A stretch of 64,000 nt of DNA. It comes from JAHCIE01 sp034431435. GTDB lineage: Bacteria > Chloroflexota > Anaerolineae > Epilineales > JAHCIE01. A model generated the notes under the pieces. That model had not been told where the DNA came from, ran no database searches, and was given only the letters and a program-made list of their open reading frames with translations. The stretch is taken from assembly GCA_034431435.1 (NCBI GenBank), contig DAOUDG010000085.1:62001-126000 (forward strand), in the 5' to 3' direction. Positions 1-9,006 of the stretch are shown one piece after another. Made by a program: the position numbers and the translations under genes. Positions within the stretch are counted from its first letter, which is position 1, and every line of letters begins with the position of its first letter.

Positions 1-2797
1 GGACGCTCGCCAGTAGCCACGCCCCGTAGCTGGCCAGGAGCAGGCCGAGAATCTTGCTGCTGAACCAGCCCCGGTCGCCCAGGAAGCGGAACACGGCGAA
101 GGCGATGGGGAAGACGACGATGCCCAGCAGCTGAATCGCCAGGAACCACGCCACCACGGACAGTACCGGCGACTGATTGACGATGGACTGCGGGTTGAAC
201 AGGCTGGACCACGTGCCGCTGAGCTGCTGGTTGACCCAGTCGGCCTTCGGCAGCATCAGGTCCGTCTTGGGCGTCGTTTCGCCTACGGCGGCGGGGGCCT
301 GCGCCTGGGCGCGAGTCACGCTGGGCAGCGGGGCGAGGCGGTCGGCAATGAGCGCGCCGATGAGGGGAATCTTGCGCCAGCGGGCGTTGTTGTAGACGTT
401 CGTGGCTTCCTTGTCCCACAGCCGCTGGATGCCGCCCCACTCGATACCCTCCCCCAGTAGCTGCTTCGCCTCGGCCTTGTTGAAGGCGGGTGTCTTCTCG
501 AAGATGAGCACCTTGGGGTGGTCGTAGACGCGGAACTGCTCCTCGGAGCCGTCGTCGTTCCATACCAAGGGGCCTAGCTGCGGGTAGCTGGTGAACTCGG
601 CGGCGCGGCGGTAGCCCAGCGCCTCCGGGTTGTTGAGCATCAGTTCGTAGTAGCGCGTCGTCATCGGCCAGCGCATCGGCAGGCGCGGGATGGACTCGTA
701 CAGGCGGCCCGATGTCATGAAAATGTAGTCGGCCTGGTCCATGCGGTCGACCAGCTTGTCCAGCTTGGCCGGCTCGTCCTCGTCGTAGTTGGTGATCTCC
801 AGGCCCTGGTAAATGCTGAAGCCGTCCTTGCCATCCACACGCAGCGGGATGCCGTCGTCCCAATGCTCATTCGCCAGGGCGGCGTTGAAGGACTGGATGG
901 GCGCGCCCTTGAGCGCGCGGGTGGCCAGGTAGTAGTCGCGGCCGGCTTCGAGCGCCGCGCCCACGCCATTGTCCAGCGTGACAGACGCCGCCTGGCCCTT
1001 CGCCCCGCCGCGCTCCAGGTTGGCCGTGATCTGCCCGCGCGCCACCACGTCACGCCCGCCCGCGTCGCGGGCGACGATCACCTCTAGCGTCTCAGGGTCG
1101 GCGTCGCGACGTGAGTCGGCCAGGAAGTTCAACTGCACCGCGCCTAGCGTGCCGTCGGCCGGAACCTTGAAGGGCGTCACGTTCAGCGCGCCGTCGGTGT
1201 TCCACACAAACTTGTTGGGGATGGCGACCTGCGCCTTGCGCTCGCCGCTGGCCGTCGCCAGGGTGACGGTCGCGCCTGTTGGCACGTTCTCGTAGATCCA
1301 GCGCGACGCTTCGACGCGGGTCACCGGCCGCTGATAGATACCCGTGAAGGTCACGGCGTATAGTACCGTCCCGCCCACGACGAAGGCGGCGAACACCGCC
1401 GTCAGGCCGCGCCCCAGCGTCCAGGTCCGCCCCTGGTCAGCGGCGCGGCGCGTGGTCCAATCCCACAGGAAGACTAGCAGCCAGGCCGCCATGAGGGCCA
1501 TCAGCGGGTACATCTGCAAGAAGTAGCGAATGGACTTCACCCACTGCGTGCCGTGGAACAGGAAGGTGATGGCGATCCAGGCCACGGGTAGGATATGGGC
1601 GCGCAGGCGTGGGTTGCTCAGTACACCGTCGAGGCCGCCGCGCAGGCCCAGCAGGCTCTGGACGAGGGCCACGCCCCACCCGACCCAGGCGGCAATACCC
1701 AGCGGGATGCCCAGGCCAAACCACACCATGTTGTACAGCGGGAACCACAGTGGGGCGCGGTCGGCCCACTGGTGGCCGAAGGGCACGTCCACGTCGCCGC
1801 GATTCATGCGCTGTGCGTTCGCCATGTCCTCCCGCCATTGGGGATTGAAGCGCAGCCAGCTGAGCGGCCCACCGTCGGGGGCCAGGAAGGCGTAGGGCAT
1901 GAACAGGCGGAAGGCCACCAGCGTCACCACCAGGAACAGCAGCGCGCCCAGGAGGACGCTGGCGCTGGTGGGCGCGCTGGCTTCGATGGCCCTCGTCTGC
2001 CCGTCGAGGGGTGCGCGGCGGCTCTGCCAGGCGTCCAGGAGACGCACGCCGATGGCTATCGCCACCACACCCAGCAGCGTCAGCAGGTTGATACGGCTGC
2101 CGATGGCGGCGGCGAAGCTCAGGCCGAGCAAGGTATAGTCGTACCACCGGCCCCCTTGCAAGACGCGCACGGCGAACAGGAAGGTCAGGAGGGCGAAGCA
2201 GTTGGCGAAGGTGTCGGCGGTGTAGAAGTGGGACTGTTGGATGTTGAGGACGGTGAATGCGCCTAGGGCGGCGGCCAACAGACCCACCCGCGTGTCGTAG
2301 AGGCGGCGGCCGATGAGAAACAGCACGACGAGGGCGACCAGGTCGAACAGGCTGGATAGCAGGCGGCCGAGCTGGCCTACCTCGCCGTAGCCGGTCAGCG
2401 GCCCCTTGACGCCGAGGATGCCTTGCAGCCAGGTCGCGTCCTTGAACGTCTCGGCCGTGTAGCGGGTGACGAAGAGGGGCAGCGTGCCATAGACGAAAGA
2501 GCCGAAGTTGTTGTTGTAGGGGTTGAGGGGTGACTTGGCGGTGTCGAAGTAGTCGCGTATGCCGCTCGCCGGCCGTACCGCTGCCGTGACCATCGTCAGG
2601 AAACGCTCGTCGGGGTGGAGGCTCTGAGACTCATCCCAGTTGCGACCCACCATGCGCAGGTAGCCGCCGAAGGCGAGGATGGCCGCCAGAAAGAGAACGA
2701 CGGCCAGGCCGCCCAGCAGGGCCTGACGCGCCACCGTTGGGCGCGGCGCAGCCTCTGCCGCGGGTGTCGTCGCTGCTCCTTCGATCACGTTATCCAC
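1..2797 (-). CDS. GT39 glycosyltransferase fused to Chlor_Arch_YYY (DUF2298) domain, C-terminus beyond window
   Basis: The frame is open from a GTG start at 2797 to the left edge (932 codons, no stop), so the gene continues outside the window. A GGAGGAGG ribosome binding site lies 4 nt before the GTG; an ATG seven codons upstream (2818) is the alternative start. After a first membrane segment comes the acidic loop SLHPDERF, as in GT-C enzymes that move sugars from polyprenyl phosphate. The middle is polytopic, followed by a periplasmic-type stretch with DYIFMTSGRLYESIP and VYDHPKVLIF. The last ~60 visible residues (VVAWFLAIQLLG onward) match the start of the hydrophobic YYY family known from Chloroflexi and Archaea. 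It is the last gene of the glycan operon, 161 nt after its neighbour. Its likely role is membrane glycosyl transfer; donor and acceptor are unknown. Confidence 0.8.
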   Translation of the reverse strand, partial: MDNVIEGAATTPAAEAAPRPTVARQALLGGLAVVLFLAAILAFGGYLRMVGRNWDESQSLHPDERFLTMVTAAVRPASGIRDYFDTAKSPLNPYNNNFGSFVYGTLPLFVTRYTAETFKDATWLQGILGVKGPLTGYGEVGQLGRLLSSLFDLVALVVLFLIGRRLYDTRVGLLAAALGAFTVLNIQQSHFYTADTFANCFALLTFLFAVRVLQGGRWYDYTLLGLSFAAAIGSRINLLTLLGVVAIAIGVRLLDAWQSRRAPLDGQTRAIEASAPTSASVLLGALLFLVVTLVAFRLFMPYAFLAPDGGPLSWLRFNPQWREDMANAQRMNRGDVDVPFGHQWADRAPLWFPLYNMVWFGLGIPLGIAAWVGWGVALVQSLLGLRGGLDGVLSNPRLRAHILPVAWIAITFLFHGTQWVKSIRYFLQMYPLMALMAAWLLVFLWDWTTRRAADQGRTWTLGRGLTAVFAAFVVGGTVLYAVTFTGIYQRPVTRVEASRWIYENVPTGATVTLATASGERKAQVAIPNKFVWNTDGALNVTPFKVPADGTLGAVQLNFLADSRRDADPETLEVIVARDAGGRDVVARGQITANLERGGAKGQAASVTLDNGVGAALEAGRDYYLATRALKGAPIQSFNAALANEHWDDGIPLRVDGKDGFSIYQGLEITNYDEDEPAKLDKLVDRMDQADYIFMTSGRLYESIPRLPMRWPMTTRYYELMLNNPEALGYRRAAEFTSYPQLGPLVWNDDGSEEQFRVYDHPKVLIFEKTPAFNKAEAKQLLGEGIEWGGIQRLWDKEATNVYNNARWRKIPLIGALIADRLAPLPSVTRAQAQAPAAVGETTPKTDLMLPKADWVNQQLSGTWSSLFNPQSIVNQSPVLSVVAWFLAIQLLGIVVFPIAFAVFRFLGDRGWFSSKILGLLLASYGAWLLASV

Positions 2798-2958
2798 GAC
2801 GCCTCCTCCAAACCACATCCACACTACACCACGACATCATAACAACGCATTGACAGCGCAGAATGTTCGCTCCACTGGCGGGAATCATACAAGATGCGGG
2901 ACGTTAGCCGCCACCGCAACGCCGTTATTTTAGCCAAAAGAAGAACGGTCTCCAAATG

Positions 2959-4242
2959 TTACGGTTTGCGAAACGCCAGAATCAGCTCGCCCTTGAGGAT
3001 ATAGCGCGTGTCTTCAAGACGAAAGCCACGCACCGCGAACAGGTCAATGAGCATCTCGCGCGTATAGTGAGAGATGTGCTCGTCGGCATAGCCGCCGGGC
3101 GCGGCCAACCCGTAGGCCTTCTCCATCGCCACCCACTGCCATTGCGCATAGTCCGGCGTGCCCAGGATTAGCCGCCCGCCCGGCTTCAGCACCCGACATA
3201 ACTCGCCCAGGATAGGCGACGCCATCGGGACGTGCTCGATGACCTGGGAACACACGACGCACGGGAAGCTGGCGTCGGCGAAGGGCAGTTGGAAGCCTGT
3301 TCCCTGGACCAGAGGTCGCCCGAACTTGCGGGCGTAACGCACCTTGCGCAGCAGCACATCCAGGGCCACGCTGCCCGGCGGCAGCGCGCCGATGATGCGG
3401 CTCGACCCACAGCCGACATCGAGCACGGTCCCCTCGCCGCTCATAAGCTCCACGATGTGCTGATAGCGCTGCCGCTGCCAGTAGCGTTGCAGGGGGATGA
3501 CGCTGTCATGGGCGCGGTCGTCGTAGTCGGCGGTCAGGATGGAGTTGCGCACCCCCCACAACTGGCCGAAGGTGCGCAGGTAGGCCAGGCCAAAGCGGGC
3601 CGTTCGCGCCGCCGCGCTGTGCTGGGGTGCGGCGGTGAAGTGGAGGGGAATCTCCATCACTCGCCAGCCGTCGGCATAGGCTTTGACCAGAACTTCCTGC
3701 AACGCATCGTAGTCGCGGGCGTGGAGAGCCGCGCGACGCAGTGCGCCCGCGTGGTACAGGCGGTACGCGCTGGACATGTCGCGCACGTGCAGGCTCAGCC
3801 CACGGCTGAAGCCCGCATTCAGGGCACGGCTCAATATCCGGTAAGGCGGCGTCATGTCGACGCGACTGCCGGGCACGTAGCGCGAGGCAATGATGACCTC
3901 AGCCTCGTGCCGCCAGCCCCACAGGTCACGGATGAAGGTTGGCTCGCCCGCATAGTCGGTGTTGAGAGTCAGGATGTACTGGCCGCAGGCCGCTCGCGCA
4001 CCGGCCTGGAAGGCTGCGCCGTAGCCCGGCCCCGCCGCCTCCACCCAGCGCACCTGGGCTGTCGCGCCCGACGCCCGAGCAGGGATGCCGTGGGGGGCGG
4101 CGACGACAACTTCGTAGCGAATCCCCAGACCCCGCGCCACGTACGCGGCGCGGGCTGCCATGTCGGGCCAGGTGTCGTCGTCGTCGGCAAGGGGAATGAG
4201 AAGGGTCAGATCAACCAGGGGGGACAGGGGGTCGATGGTCAT
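2959..4242 (-). CDS. GT2 polyprenyl-phosphate sugar transferase fused to SAM methyltransferase
   Basis: The protein has 427 residues in two parts. Residues ~10-230 resemble dolichol/polyprenyl-phosphate mannose synthases of family GT2: a nucleotide-binding start (TLLIPLAD), a GYGAAFQAGA segment, and LTLNTDY at the place of the usual DxD, so only one Asp of that motif is kept. Residues ~255-427 are a class I methyltransferase with motif I VLDVGCG (273-279) and the post-motif IEHVP. The start ATG overlaps the stop of the aminotransferase by one base (TAATG), so translation is probably coupled. It likely transfers a sugar to a lipid carrier and methylates a sugar or lipid; which substrate each half uses cannot be read from sequence. 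Loss of part of the DxD leaves the transferase activity of the first half open. Confidence 0.75.
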   Translation of the reverse strand: MTIDPLSPLVDLTLLIPLADDDDTWPDMAARAAYVARGLGIRYEVVVAAPHGIPARASGATAQVRWVEAAGPGYGAAFQAGARAACGQYILTLNTDYAGEPTFIRDLWGWRHEAEVIIASRYVPGSRVDMTPPYRILSRALNAGFSRGLSLHVRDMSSAYRLYHAGALRRAALHARDYDALQEVLVKAYADGWRVMEIPLHFTAAPQHSAAARTARFGLAYLRTFGQLWGVRNSILTADYDDRAHDSVIPLQRYWQRQRYQHIVELMSGEGTVLDVGCGSSRIIGALPPGSVALDVLLRKVRYARKFGRPLVQGTGFQLPFADASFPCVVCSQVIEHVPMASPILGELCRVLKPGGRLILGTPDYAQWQWVAMEKAYGLAAPGGYADEHISHYTREMLIDLFAVRGFRLEDTRYILKGELILAFRKP

Positions 4243-5318
4243 TACAGGCAGTTCACCTCAACGATGATGCGTTCCAGATCGGCCGCGCTCAGGGCGGGAT
4301 GCACCGGCAGGCACAGCGCCTCGCGGGCCGCGCGCTCCGCCTCGGGGTGGGTCTCGTCGTAGCCGAGATCGCGGTACAGGGGCTGGTGGTGCACCGGGGC
4401 GGGGTAGTGGATTCCCGTGCCAATGCCGCGCCGATGGAGTTGCTCTTTGGCCGCATCCCGGTCGCCCTGAACGCGGATGGTGTATTGATGGAAGACGTGC
4501 CGCGCTTCCGGTCGAACGGTCGGCTTCTCGAACCGGGTGATGCCACGCGACAGGGCGGCGGCATTGGCAATACGGCGCTCCGTCCAGGCCTCAAGCTGGT
4601 CGAACTGGGCCAGGCCAATGGCGGCGTGAATGTCCGTCATGCGGAAGTTGTGCCCCAGGCTCACGTGCTGGTAGCGTACGGGCGCGCCATGCTCGCGGAA
4701 CAGCCGCGCCGCGGCCGCCACGGCATCGTCATTGGTGGTGATCATGCCCCCTTCGGCGGTGGTCATGTTCTTCGTCGGGTAGAAGGAGAACGTGCCGAGG
4801 CCGAAGGAGCCGACGCGCTGCCCCCGCCACGCCGCCCCGTGGGCCTGGCAGGCGTCCTCGATGAGCCATAGATCGCGCCGGCGGCAGATGTCTACCAGCG
4901 CGTCCAGGTCGGCAGGTTGGCCGTAGAGGTGGACAGGCAGAATGGCGCGGGTGCGCGGGGTGATGCGGTCCTCCACCTGCGAAGGGTCCAGGGTAAACGT
5001 AGCCGGGTCGATGTCGACGAACACGGGCCGCGCGCCCACTAAGAGCGCGGCATTCGCCGAGGCGATGAAGGTGAAGGGGGTCGTGATCACCTCGTCGCCG
5101 GGGCCGATGCCACACGCGACCAGCGCGGCGTGCAGCGCGGTCGTTCCATTGGACGTGGCGATGGCGTGCTTGACGCCGATGTACTCGGCGAAGCGCGTCT
5201 CTAGCTCGCGCACCTTCGCGCCCTGGGCCAGTTGGCCGGAGTCGAGGACAGCCAGCACGGCCGCCTTCTCGGCGTCGCCAATCAGGGGGCGGGCGATGGG
5301 GATGTAGGGTTGATCCAT
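4242..5318 (-). CDS. DegT/DnrJ/EryC1 sugar aminotransferase (WbpE-like)
   Basis: PLP-dependent aminotransferase of 358 residues, the usual family length. SNGTTALHAAL (56-66), EDACQAHGA with the cofactor Asp at 155, and SFYPTKN with the Schiff-base Lys at 183 are all present. I start it at MDQPYIP because the longer reading frame upstream codes an unrelated Arg-rich stretch that overlaps the acetyltransferase. The start lies one base after that gene's stop. With the dehydrogenase and acetyltransferase just upstream it forms the cassette that converts UDP-GlcNAc-type sugars to 2,3-diamino derivatives; this enzyme would put an amino group on the 3-keto sugar from glutamate. The 6-dehydrogenase needed for the uronic-acid version is not in the window. 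Confidence 0.88.
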   Translation of the reverse strand: MDQPYIPIARPLIGDAEKAAVLAVLDSGQLAQGAKVRELETRFAEYIGVKHAIATSNGTTALHAALVACGIGPGDEVITTPFTFIASANAALLVGARPVFVDIDPATFTLDPSQVEDRITPRTRAILPVHLYGQPADLDALVDICRRRDLWLIEDACQAHGAAWRGQRVGSFGLGTFSFYPTKNMTTAEGGMITTNDDAVAAAARLFREHGAPVRYQHVSLGHNFRMTDIHAAIGLAQFDQLEAWTERRIANAAALSRGITRFEKPTVRPEARHVFHQYTIRVQGDRDAAKEQLHRRGIGTGIHYPAPVHHQPLYRDLGYDETHPEAERAAREALCLPVHPALSAADLERIIVEVNCL

Positions 5319-5319
5319 G

Positions 5320-5904
5320 TCAGGGCGTCTCCGCTGCGCCAAAGTCATAGGTTCGCCCACAGCGTGGGCAGGTGTAGTGCAGGCCGGTCTGCTGTTCCAG
5401 CGTCGCCCCGCACGCGCAGGCGTAGCCGACCAGGCGCGCCGGCACGCCGAGGACCAGGCCGTGGTCGGGTACATCGCGCGTCACCACCGCGCCCGCGCCA
5501 ATCATGGCAAAGCGGCCAATAGTCACGCCGGCGACCAGGATGGCCCCCGCGCCGATGGATGCGCCCGTGCGCACCAGGGTGCGCCGCGCCTCCCAGTCGG
5601 CCACGCTCTTCTGCGAGCCATCCGGGTTGATGGCGCGGGGGATGAGGTCATTGGTGAGGCAGGCCTGGGGGCCGACAAAGACACCAGCTTCGAGAAACGC
5701 TGGATGATAGATGAGCGCGCCGTTCTGAATCTTGCAGTTGTCGCCGACATGGACGCCGAAGTCGATGTACGCGCCCTGCCCGACGATGACATTCTCGCCC
5801 AGCACGGCATCCTCGCGGACGTGGGCGAGACGCCAGACACGCACGCCGTCGCCCAGGCGGGCGCTCGCCGCGACGTCGGCGGCGGGATGGATGAAGACGC
5901 CCAT
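5320..5904 (-). CDS. UDP-3-amino-sugar N-acetyltransferase, hexapeptide-repeat family (WbpD/WlbB-like)
   Basis: This 194-residue left-handed beta-helix acyltransferase has repeated hexapeptides (LGDGVRVW, LGENVIVG, IGAGAILVAGVTIG). The order of conserved blocks (ENVIVGQGAYIDFGV, KIQNGALIYHPAFLEAGVFVGP, CLTNDLIPRA) is that of WbpD/WlbB, which acetylate the 3-amino group of UDP-2-acetamido-3-amino sugars using acetyl-CoA. The C-terminus holds a four-Cys zinc ribbon (CAC...CPRC), common in this subgroup. It sits between the aminotransferase (1 nt gap) and the dehydrogenase (4 nt gap), so the three genes very likely act in sequence. Confidence 0.87.
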   Translation of the reverse strand: MGVFIHPAADVAASARLGDGVRVWRLAHVREDAVLGENVIVGQGAYIDFGVHVGDNCKIQNGALIYHPAFLEAGVFVGPQACLTNDLIPRAINPDGSQKSVADWEARRTLVRTGASIGAGAILVAGVTIGRFAMIGAGAVVTRDVPDHGLVLGVPARLVGYACACGATLEQQTGLHYTCPRCGRTYDFGAAETP

Positions 5905-5908
5905 CGCG

Positions 5909-6952
5909 CTAACCCTCGGCCCGATGATTCGCGCCGCTCTCCATCGCCAGACCGGGGCGCACTACCTCGCCTGTGTGCCCTGCGTGCAGGATAGCCGTCG
6001 CCAGGGCCAGCGATGCCAACGCATCGCGCGGCGGGACAGGGGGCGCGCCTCCTTCGCGTGTGGCGCGGATGAAGGCGTCCAGCTCGACCATCAGCGGCTC
6101 GCGACGTTCGACGCTCAGCCGGGTGGCGTTGCCCTCACTCACGCCCATGAGCACGGACAGGGTATCCCAACCGCTCGCCGCCGACTGGTTCTCGTAGAAG
6201 GTAAGCTCCTGGGTCAGATAGTTGACCTGGAACATTCCCCGCTCGCCGGTCAGCGTCAACTCGCGCACCTTCGTCGGCGTCAGCCAGTTGATGTCCAGCA
6301 CGCCGAGAGTCTGGCTCCTGAAGCGGAGGAGGGCCGTCACCATGTCCTCGTGGGCGGCGTGCAGGCGCTGGGTCACCACGGCCTGAACCCGCTCCACGTC
6401 GTCGCCCAGCAGGAAGCGCATGATATCCAGGTCGTGGGTCGCCAGATCGACGACAACGCCCACATCCGTGATGCGCGGCGGGAACGGCCCCAGGCGGCGC
6501 GCTGTCACCTGGAACACTTTGCCGAGCGCGCCTGTGTCCAGCCGCGCCCTCAAGGCCCGAACCGCCGGGTTGAACCGCTCAATGTGGCCTACCGTCAGCA
6601 GCACCCCATGCTGGTCTGCCGCGGCTACCAGCTCCTCGCCCTCGGCGACGGTGGCCGCGATGGGCTTCTCTACCAGGACGTGAACACCTCGCTGCATGCA
6701 GGCCAGGGCGATGCTGCGGTGGGTGGAGGTCGGCGTGGCGACTGACAGCAGATCCGGCTCCGCCTCGTCGAGCATATCATCGTACTGGTCGTAGTACGAG
6801 ATCTTGTAGCGGCGGGCCACATTGCGCGCCGCCGCCAGGTGGGGATCGGCCACCCCCACCAGCTCCACCCCCTCCAACTCATTGTAGACGCGGGCGTGGT
6901 TGCGCCCCATCGATCCCGCGCCGATGACAGCTACACGTAGTGGTCGCTTCAT
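5909..6952 (-). CDS. Gfo/Idh/MocA NAD-dependent dehydrogenase (WbpB-like UDP-GlcNAc(A) 3-dehydrogenase)
   Basis: 347 residues. The N-terminal Rossmann fold has GAGSMGRNH (11-19), the family's EKP motif is at 95-97, and D169/H173 in the VVVDLATHD block complete the catalytic set. I chose MKRPLRV as the start because GGAGGGGG precedes it and it begins directly at the nucleotide-binding strand; 15 codons upstream are dropped. RLGPFPPRITDVG is typical of the UDP-N-acetylglucosamine 3-dehydrogenases that travel with WbpD/WbpE. It would oxidise carbon 3 of the nucleotide sugar, making the substrate for the aminotransferase downstream. Confidence 0.85.
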   Translation of the reverse strand: MKRPLRVAVIGAGSMGRNHARVYNELEGVELVGVADPHLAAARNVARRYKISYYDQYDDMLDEAEPDLLSVATPTSTHRSIALACMQRGVHVLVEKPIAATVAEGEELVAAADQHGVLLTVGHIERFNPAVRALRARLDTGALGKVFQVTARRLGPFPPRITDVGVVVDLATHDLDIMRFLLGDDVERVQAVVTQRLHAAHEDMVTALLRFRSQTLGVLDINWLTPTKVRELTLTGERGMFQVNYLTQELTFYENQSAASGWDTLSVLMGVSEGNATRLSVERREPLMVELDAFIRATREGGAPPVPPRDALASLALATAILHAGHTGEVVRPGLAMESGANHRAEG

Positions 6953-7003
6953 GTGTCCCCCTCCCCATACGCTAATGGGACGCCATCGTCCAGCCACGGT
7001 TGC

Positions 7004-8983
7004 CTACGGACGTCGGACCTCGTATGCATAGAACAAGGGTTGGCCCAGGTACTGACTGGGGAACTCGCGCCACTCTCCCTGCGGGTAGCGCTGCCGAACC
7101 ACCTCCAATTCGTCGCGACGTTCGGGAATGCTCATGAACACGGCGTTCTTGCCGGCCGGTAGCGCCGGGACGTTCTGGATAGTCAACCTCTCCGTCATGT
7201 CCTGGCCTCTGACATTCGGTGCAAAGAACGGGATGGACGGAAAGCCGATGAACATCCGTGGGGTTCCGGCAAAGTATGCTACATACTCCGAGCCAAGACC
7301 ATTCAGATAGCGCCCCATCTCCTGTCCGATCTCGGTGTTGGCGTCGGCCAGCAGATAGCGAGGCGTGTATTCGCCGAAGTAATACTGAATATTGTAGGCA
7401 GATACGCCCACGAGAAACAGGGCGGTCAGGGCATAGCCAAGACGGCGCGGCGCCACGCGCCCCTTCGCGAGGGCATCAGCGATCATGGCCACGGCGACAC
7501 CAATCATGAGGCAAGCCGCCGGCGCGGCGAGTAACAACCGATGCCATGCCAGGTCGACGGTCAGCGCCCCGCCGAAAATGATGGTTGCCCAGAACCAGCT
7601 AGCCAGCATGAAAAAGCGCGGGTCGAGTAGCTTAACGGTGCTGTACGCCAGACCCAGAACGAAGAGGATGGCTGAGACGAAGTCCAGCAGCGGAATAGAT
7701 GCGTTGTAGAACCCCCCCGCCGCGGGTCTGGCAATGAAGCCCAGCAACGATCGACTCAGGAGGCCCCACCATACCACGAAGGGCGACGTACCGAGTCGAG
7801 TGGCCTCGCGCTGTAGGTAGCCCGACTGAAGGACGCCGACTTGATTCATGCGCGTCGCGAAGTCGGCCGGGTGGTCCCTGAACCACAGCAGCTGTGGCCC
7901 CGCCACCACCACCACGGTCGCAGCAAACAGCAACAGGCCTTGCCAGTTCTCTGCCAGAAAGCGCCGCTGGCGGACCAGCATGTAGAGCAGCCAGAGCGCC
8001 ACCAGCCCAAATACCAGACGCGCCCCCACGTAGCTATACCAGGCGAACGATGCGGCCAGGCCTGCCCACAGATAGTCGAGGGGGCGGCGACTGTTCGCCG
8101 CGCGATACACGAGCAGGAAGGCCAGGGTGGAGAAAAAAGCGTCTCCCACATTCATCCAGGCCAGGCGGCTAAAATGGATGTGAAAGTGCCATGATGCCAG
8201 GAAGAGCGCCGCGACAAGCCCGACCAGCCGACCGAACGTGGCGCGTCCCAACAAGTACAGGAGAGGGACCGTCGCGATGGCCTGGAGGACGGAGGAGGCC
8301 CGCACGCCCGCCACATCTGCGCCGAGGATGCGCACAAATAGCGCTACTGGCAGGAACGACATGTTCGGCTGGCTCGACCAGCCGAGTTGGAAGACATTCG
8401 TTACCTTGCCCTGGAGAATACGCACCGCCTCGGCGCCAATCGATGCCTCATCGCCCTGAAAGGGGTAAGGCACGGTTGTGAGAGACGGCAACCGCACTGC
8501 GGCTGCCAGCAGTGTCAGCCCCACTACGATCAGAAGATCCCAGCGCGCTGCCTTGATGCCTCGCCAGATATCGGTCGGCGGCGTCCACCAGTAGGCCAGG
8601 GCTGCTGCAATGAAAGCCACGACACTGAGCGCCCACAGGTAACTACCGACGCGATGCGCGTCCAGCGTGCCCTGCCCGTCGAGATTGAGGCGGACGGCCT
8701 GCAACCAGGCTAGCGCGCTGATGATGGCCAGACCCGCCGGAAGCCAGGGGAACTCTCGCCAGCGGAGGTTGGGTACATCGACAGCTGTCGTCGCCGCGCC
8801 CACCGGAAGGCGACCCAACTGGTACGTAGACAGCACGAAAGCCATGATGGCTGCCCCGTATAGCCCGGCTGCCGGCCACGTGCCCTGCGGAACTGCTGCC
8901 AGTACCCACTGGGCCAACGCCGCCAGGGCGAAGCTGCCGGCAAAGAGGCCAAGCCAGATCAGGCGATTGTCGCCAGTACGCAT
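7004..8983 (-). CDS. GT39-type polytopic glycosyltransferase, paralogue 1
   Basis: This is a 659-residue membrane protein with about a dozen hydrophobic segments. The acidic catalytic-loop motif FQGDEASIG (GDEA at 177-180) is followed by WHFHIHFSRLAWMN, the arrangement of ArnT/PMT-like GT-C enzymes that take a sugar from a polyprenyl-phosphate donor and add it to an extracytoplasmic acceptor. It is collinear over its whole length with the next gene upstream (660 residues, GDEA at the same residue numbers), so the two are tandem duplicates. A soluble C-terminal piece (~570-659) contains the conserved FAGTPRMFIGFPSIPF. The acceptor is unknown; a surface glycan or protein is likely from the neighbours. 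Confidence 0.8.
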   Translation of the reverse strand: MRTGDNRLIWLGLFAGSFALAALAQWVLAAVPQGTWPAAGLYGAAIMAFVLSTYQLGRLPVGAATTAVDVPNLRWREFPWLPAGLAIISALAWLQAVRLNLDGQGTLDAHRVGSYLWALSVVAFIAAALAYWWTPPTDIWRGIKAARWDLLIVVGLTLLAAAVRLPSLTTVPYPFQGDEASIGAEAVRILQGKVTNVFQLGWSSQPNMSFLPVALFVRILGADVAGVRASSVLQAIATVPLLYLLGRATFGRLVGLVAALFLASWHFHIHFSRLAWMNVGDAFFSTLAFLLVYRAANSRRPLDYLWAGLAASFAWYSYVGARLVFGLVALWLLYMLVRQRRFLAENWQGLLLFAATVVVVAGPQLLWFRDHPADFATRMNQVGVLQSGYLQREATRLGTSPFVVWWGLLSRSLLGFIARPAAGGFYNASIPLLDFVSAILFVLGLAYSTVKLLDPRFFMLASWFWATIIFGGALTVDLAWHRLLLAAPAACLMIGVAVAMIADALAKGRVAPRRLGYALTALFLVGVSAYNIQYYFGEYTPRYLLADANTEIGQEMGRYLNGLGSEYVAYFAGTPRMFIGFPSIPFFAPNVRGQDMTERLTIQNVPALPAGKNAVFMSIPERRDELEVVRQRYPQGEWREFPSQYLGQPLFYAYEVRRP

Positions 8984-9006
8984 GCCATCACCTCATCGCG
9001 CCTGTA

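Noticed and set aside
340..343. PolX PHP domain begins D-L-Q-x-H instead of D-L-H-x-H (protein residues given)
   Set aside because: I recall the Gln form in other bacterial PolX proteins, so it is not evidence of decay.
2798..2958. Promoter for the GT39-YYY gene (two TATGAT boxes on the minus strand)
   Set aside because: Neither has a fitting -35 box or a clear extended -10 at a good distance, so I did not annotate one.
3232..4362. Long plus-strand open frame opposite the GT2-methyltransferase gene
   Set aside because: It mirrors a clear minus-strand gene with conserved motifs; high GC makes such antisense frames common, and its translation shows no domain.
5732..6745. Plus-strand frame of 337 codons opposite the acetyltransferase and dehydrogenase
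   Set aside because: Antisense shadow crossing two real genes; no motif and no ribosome binding site.
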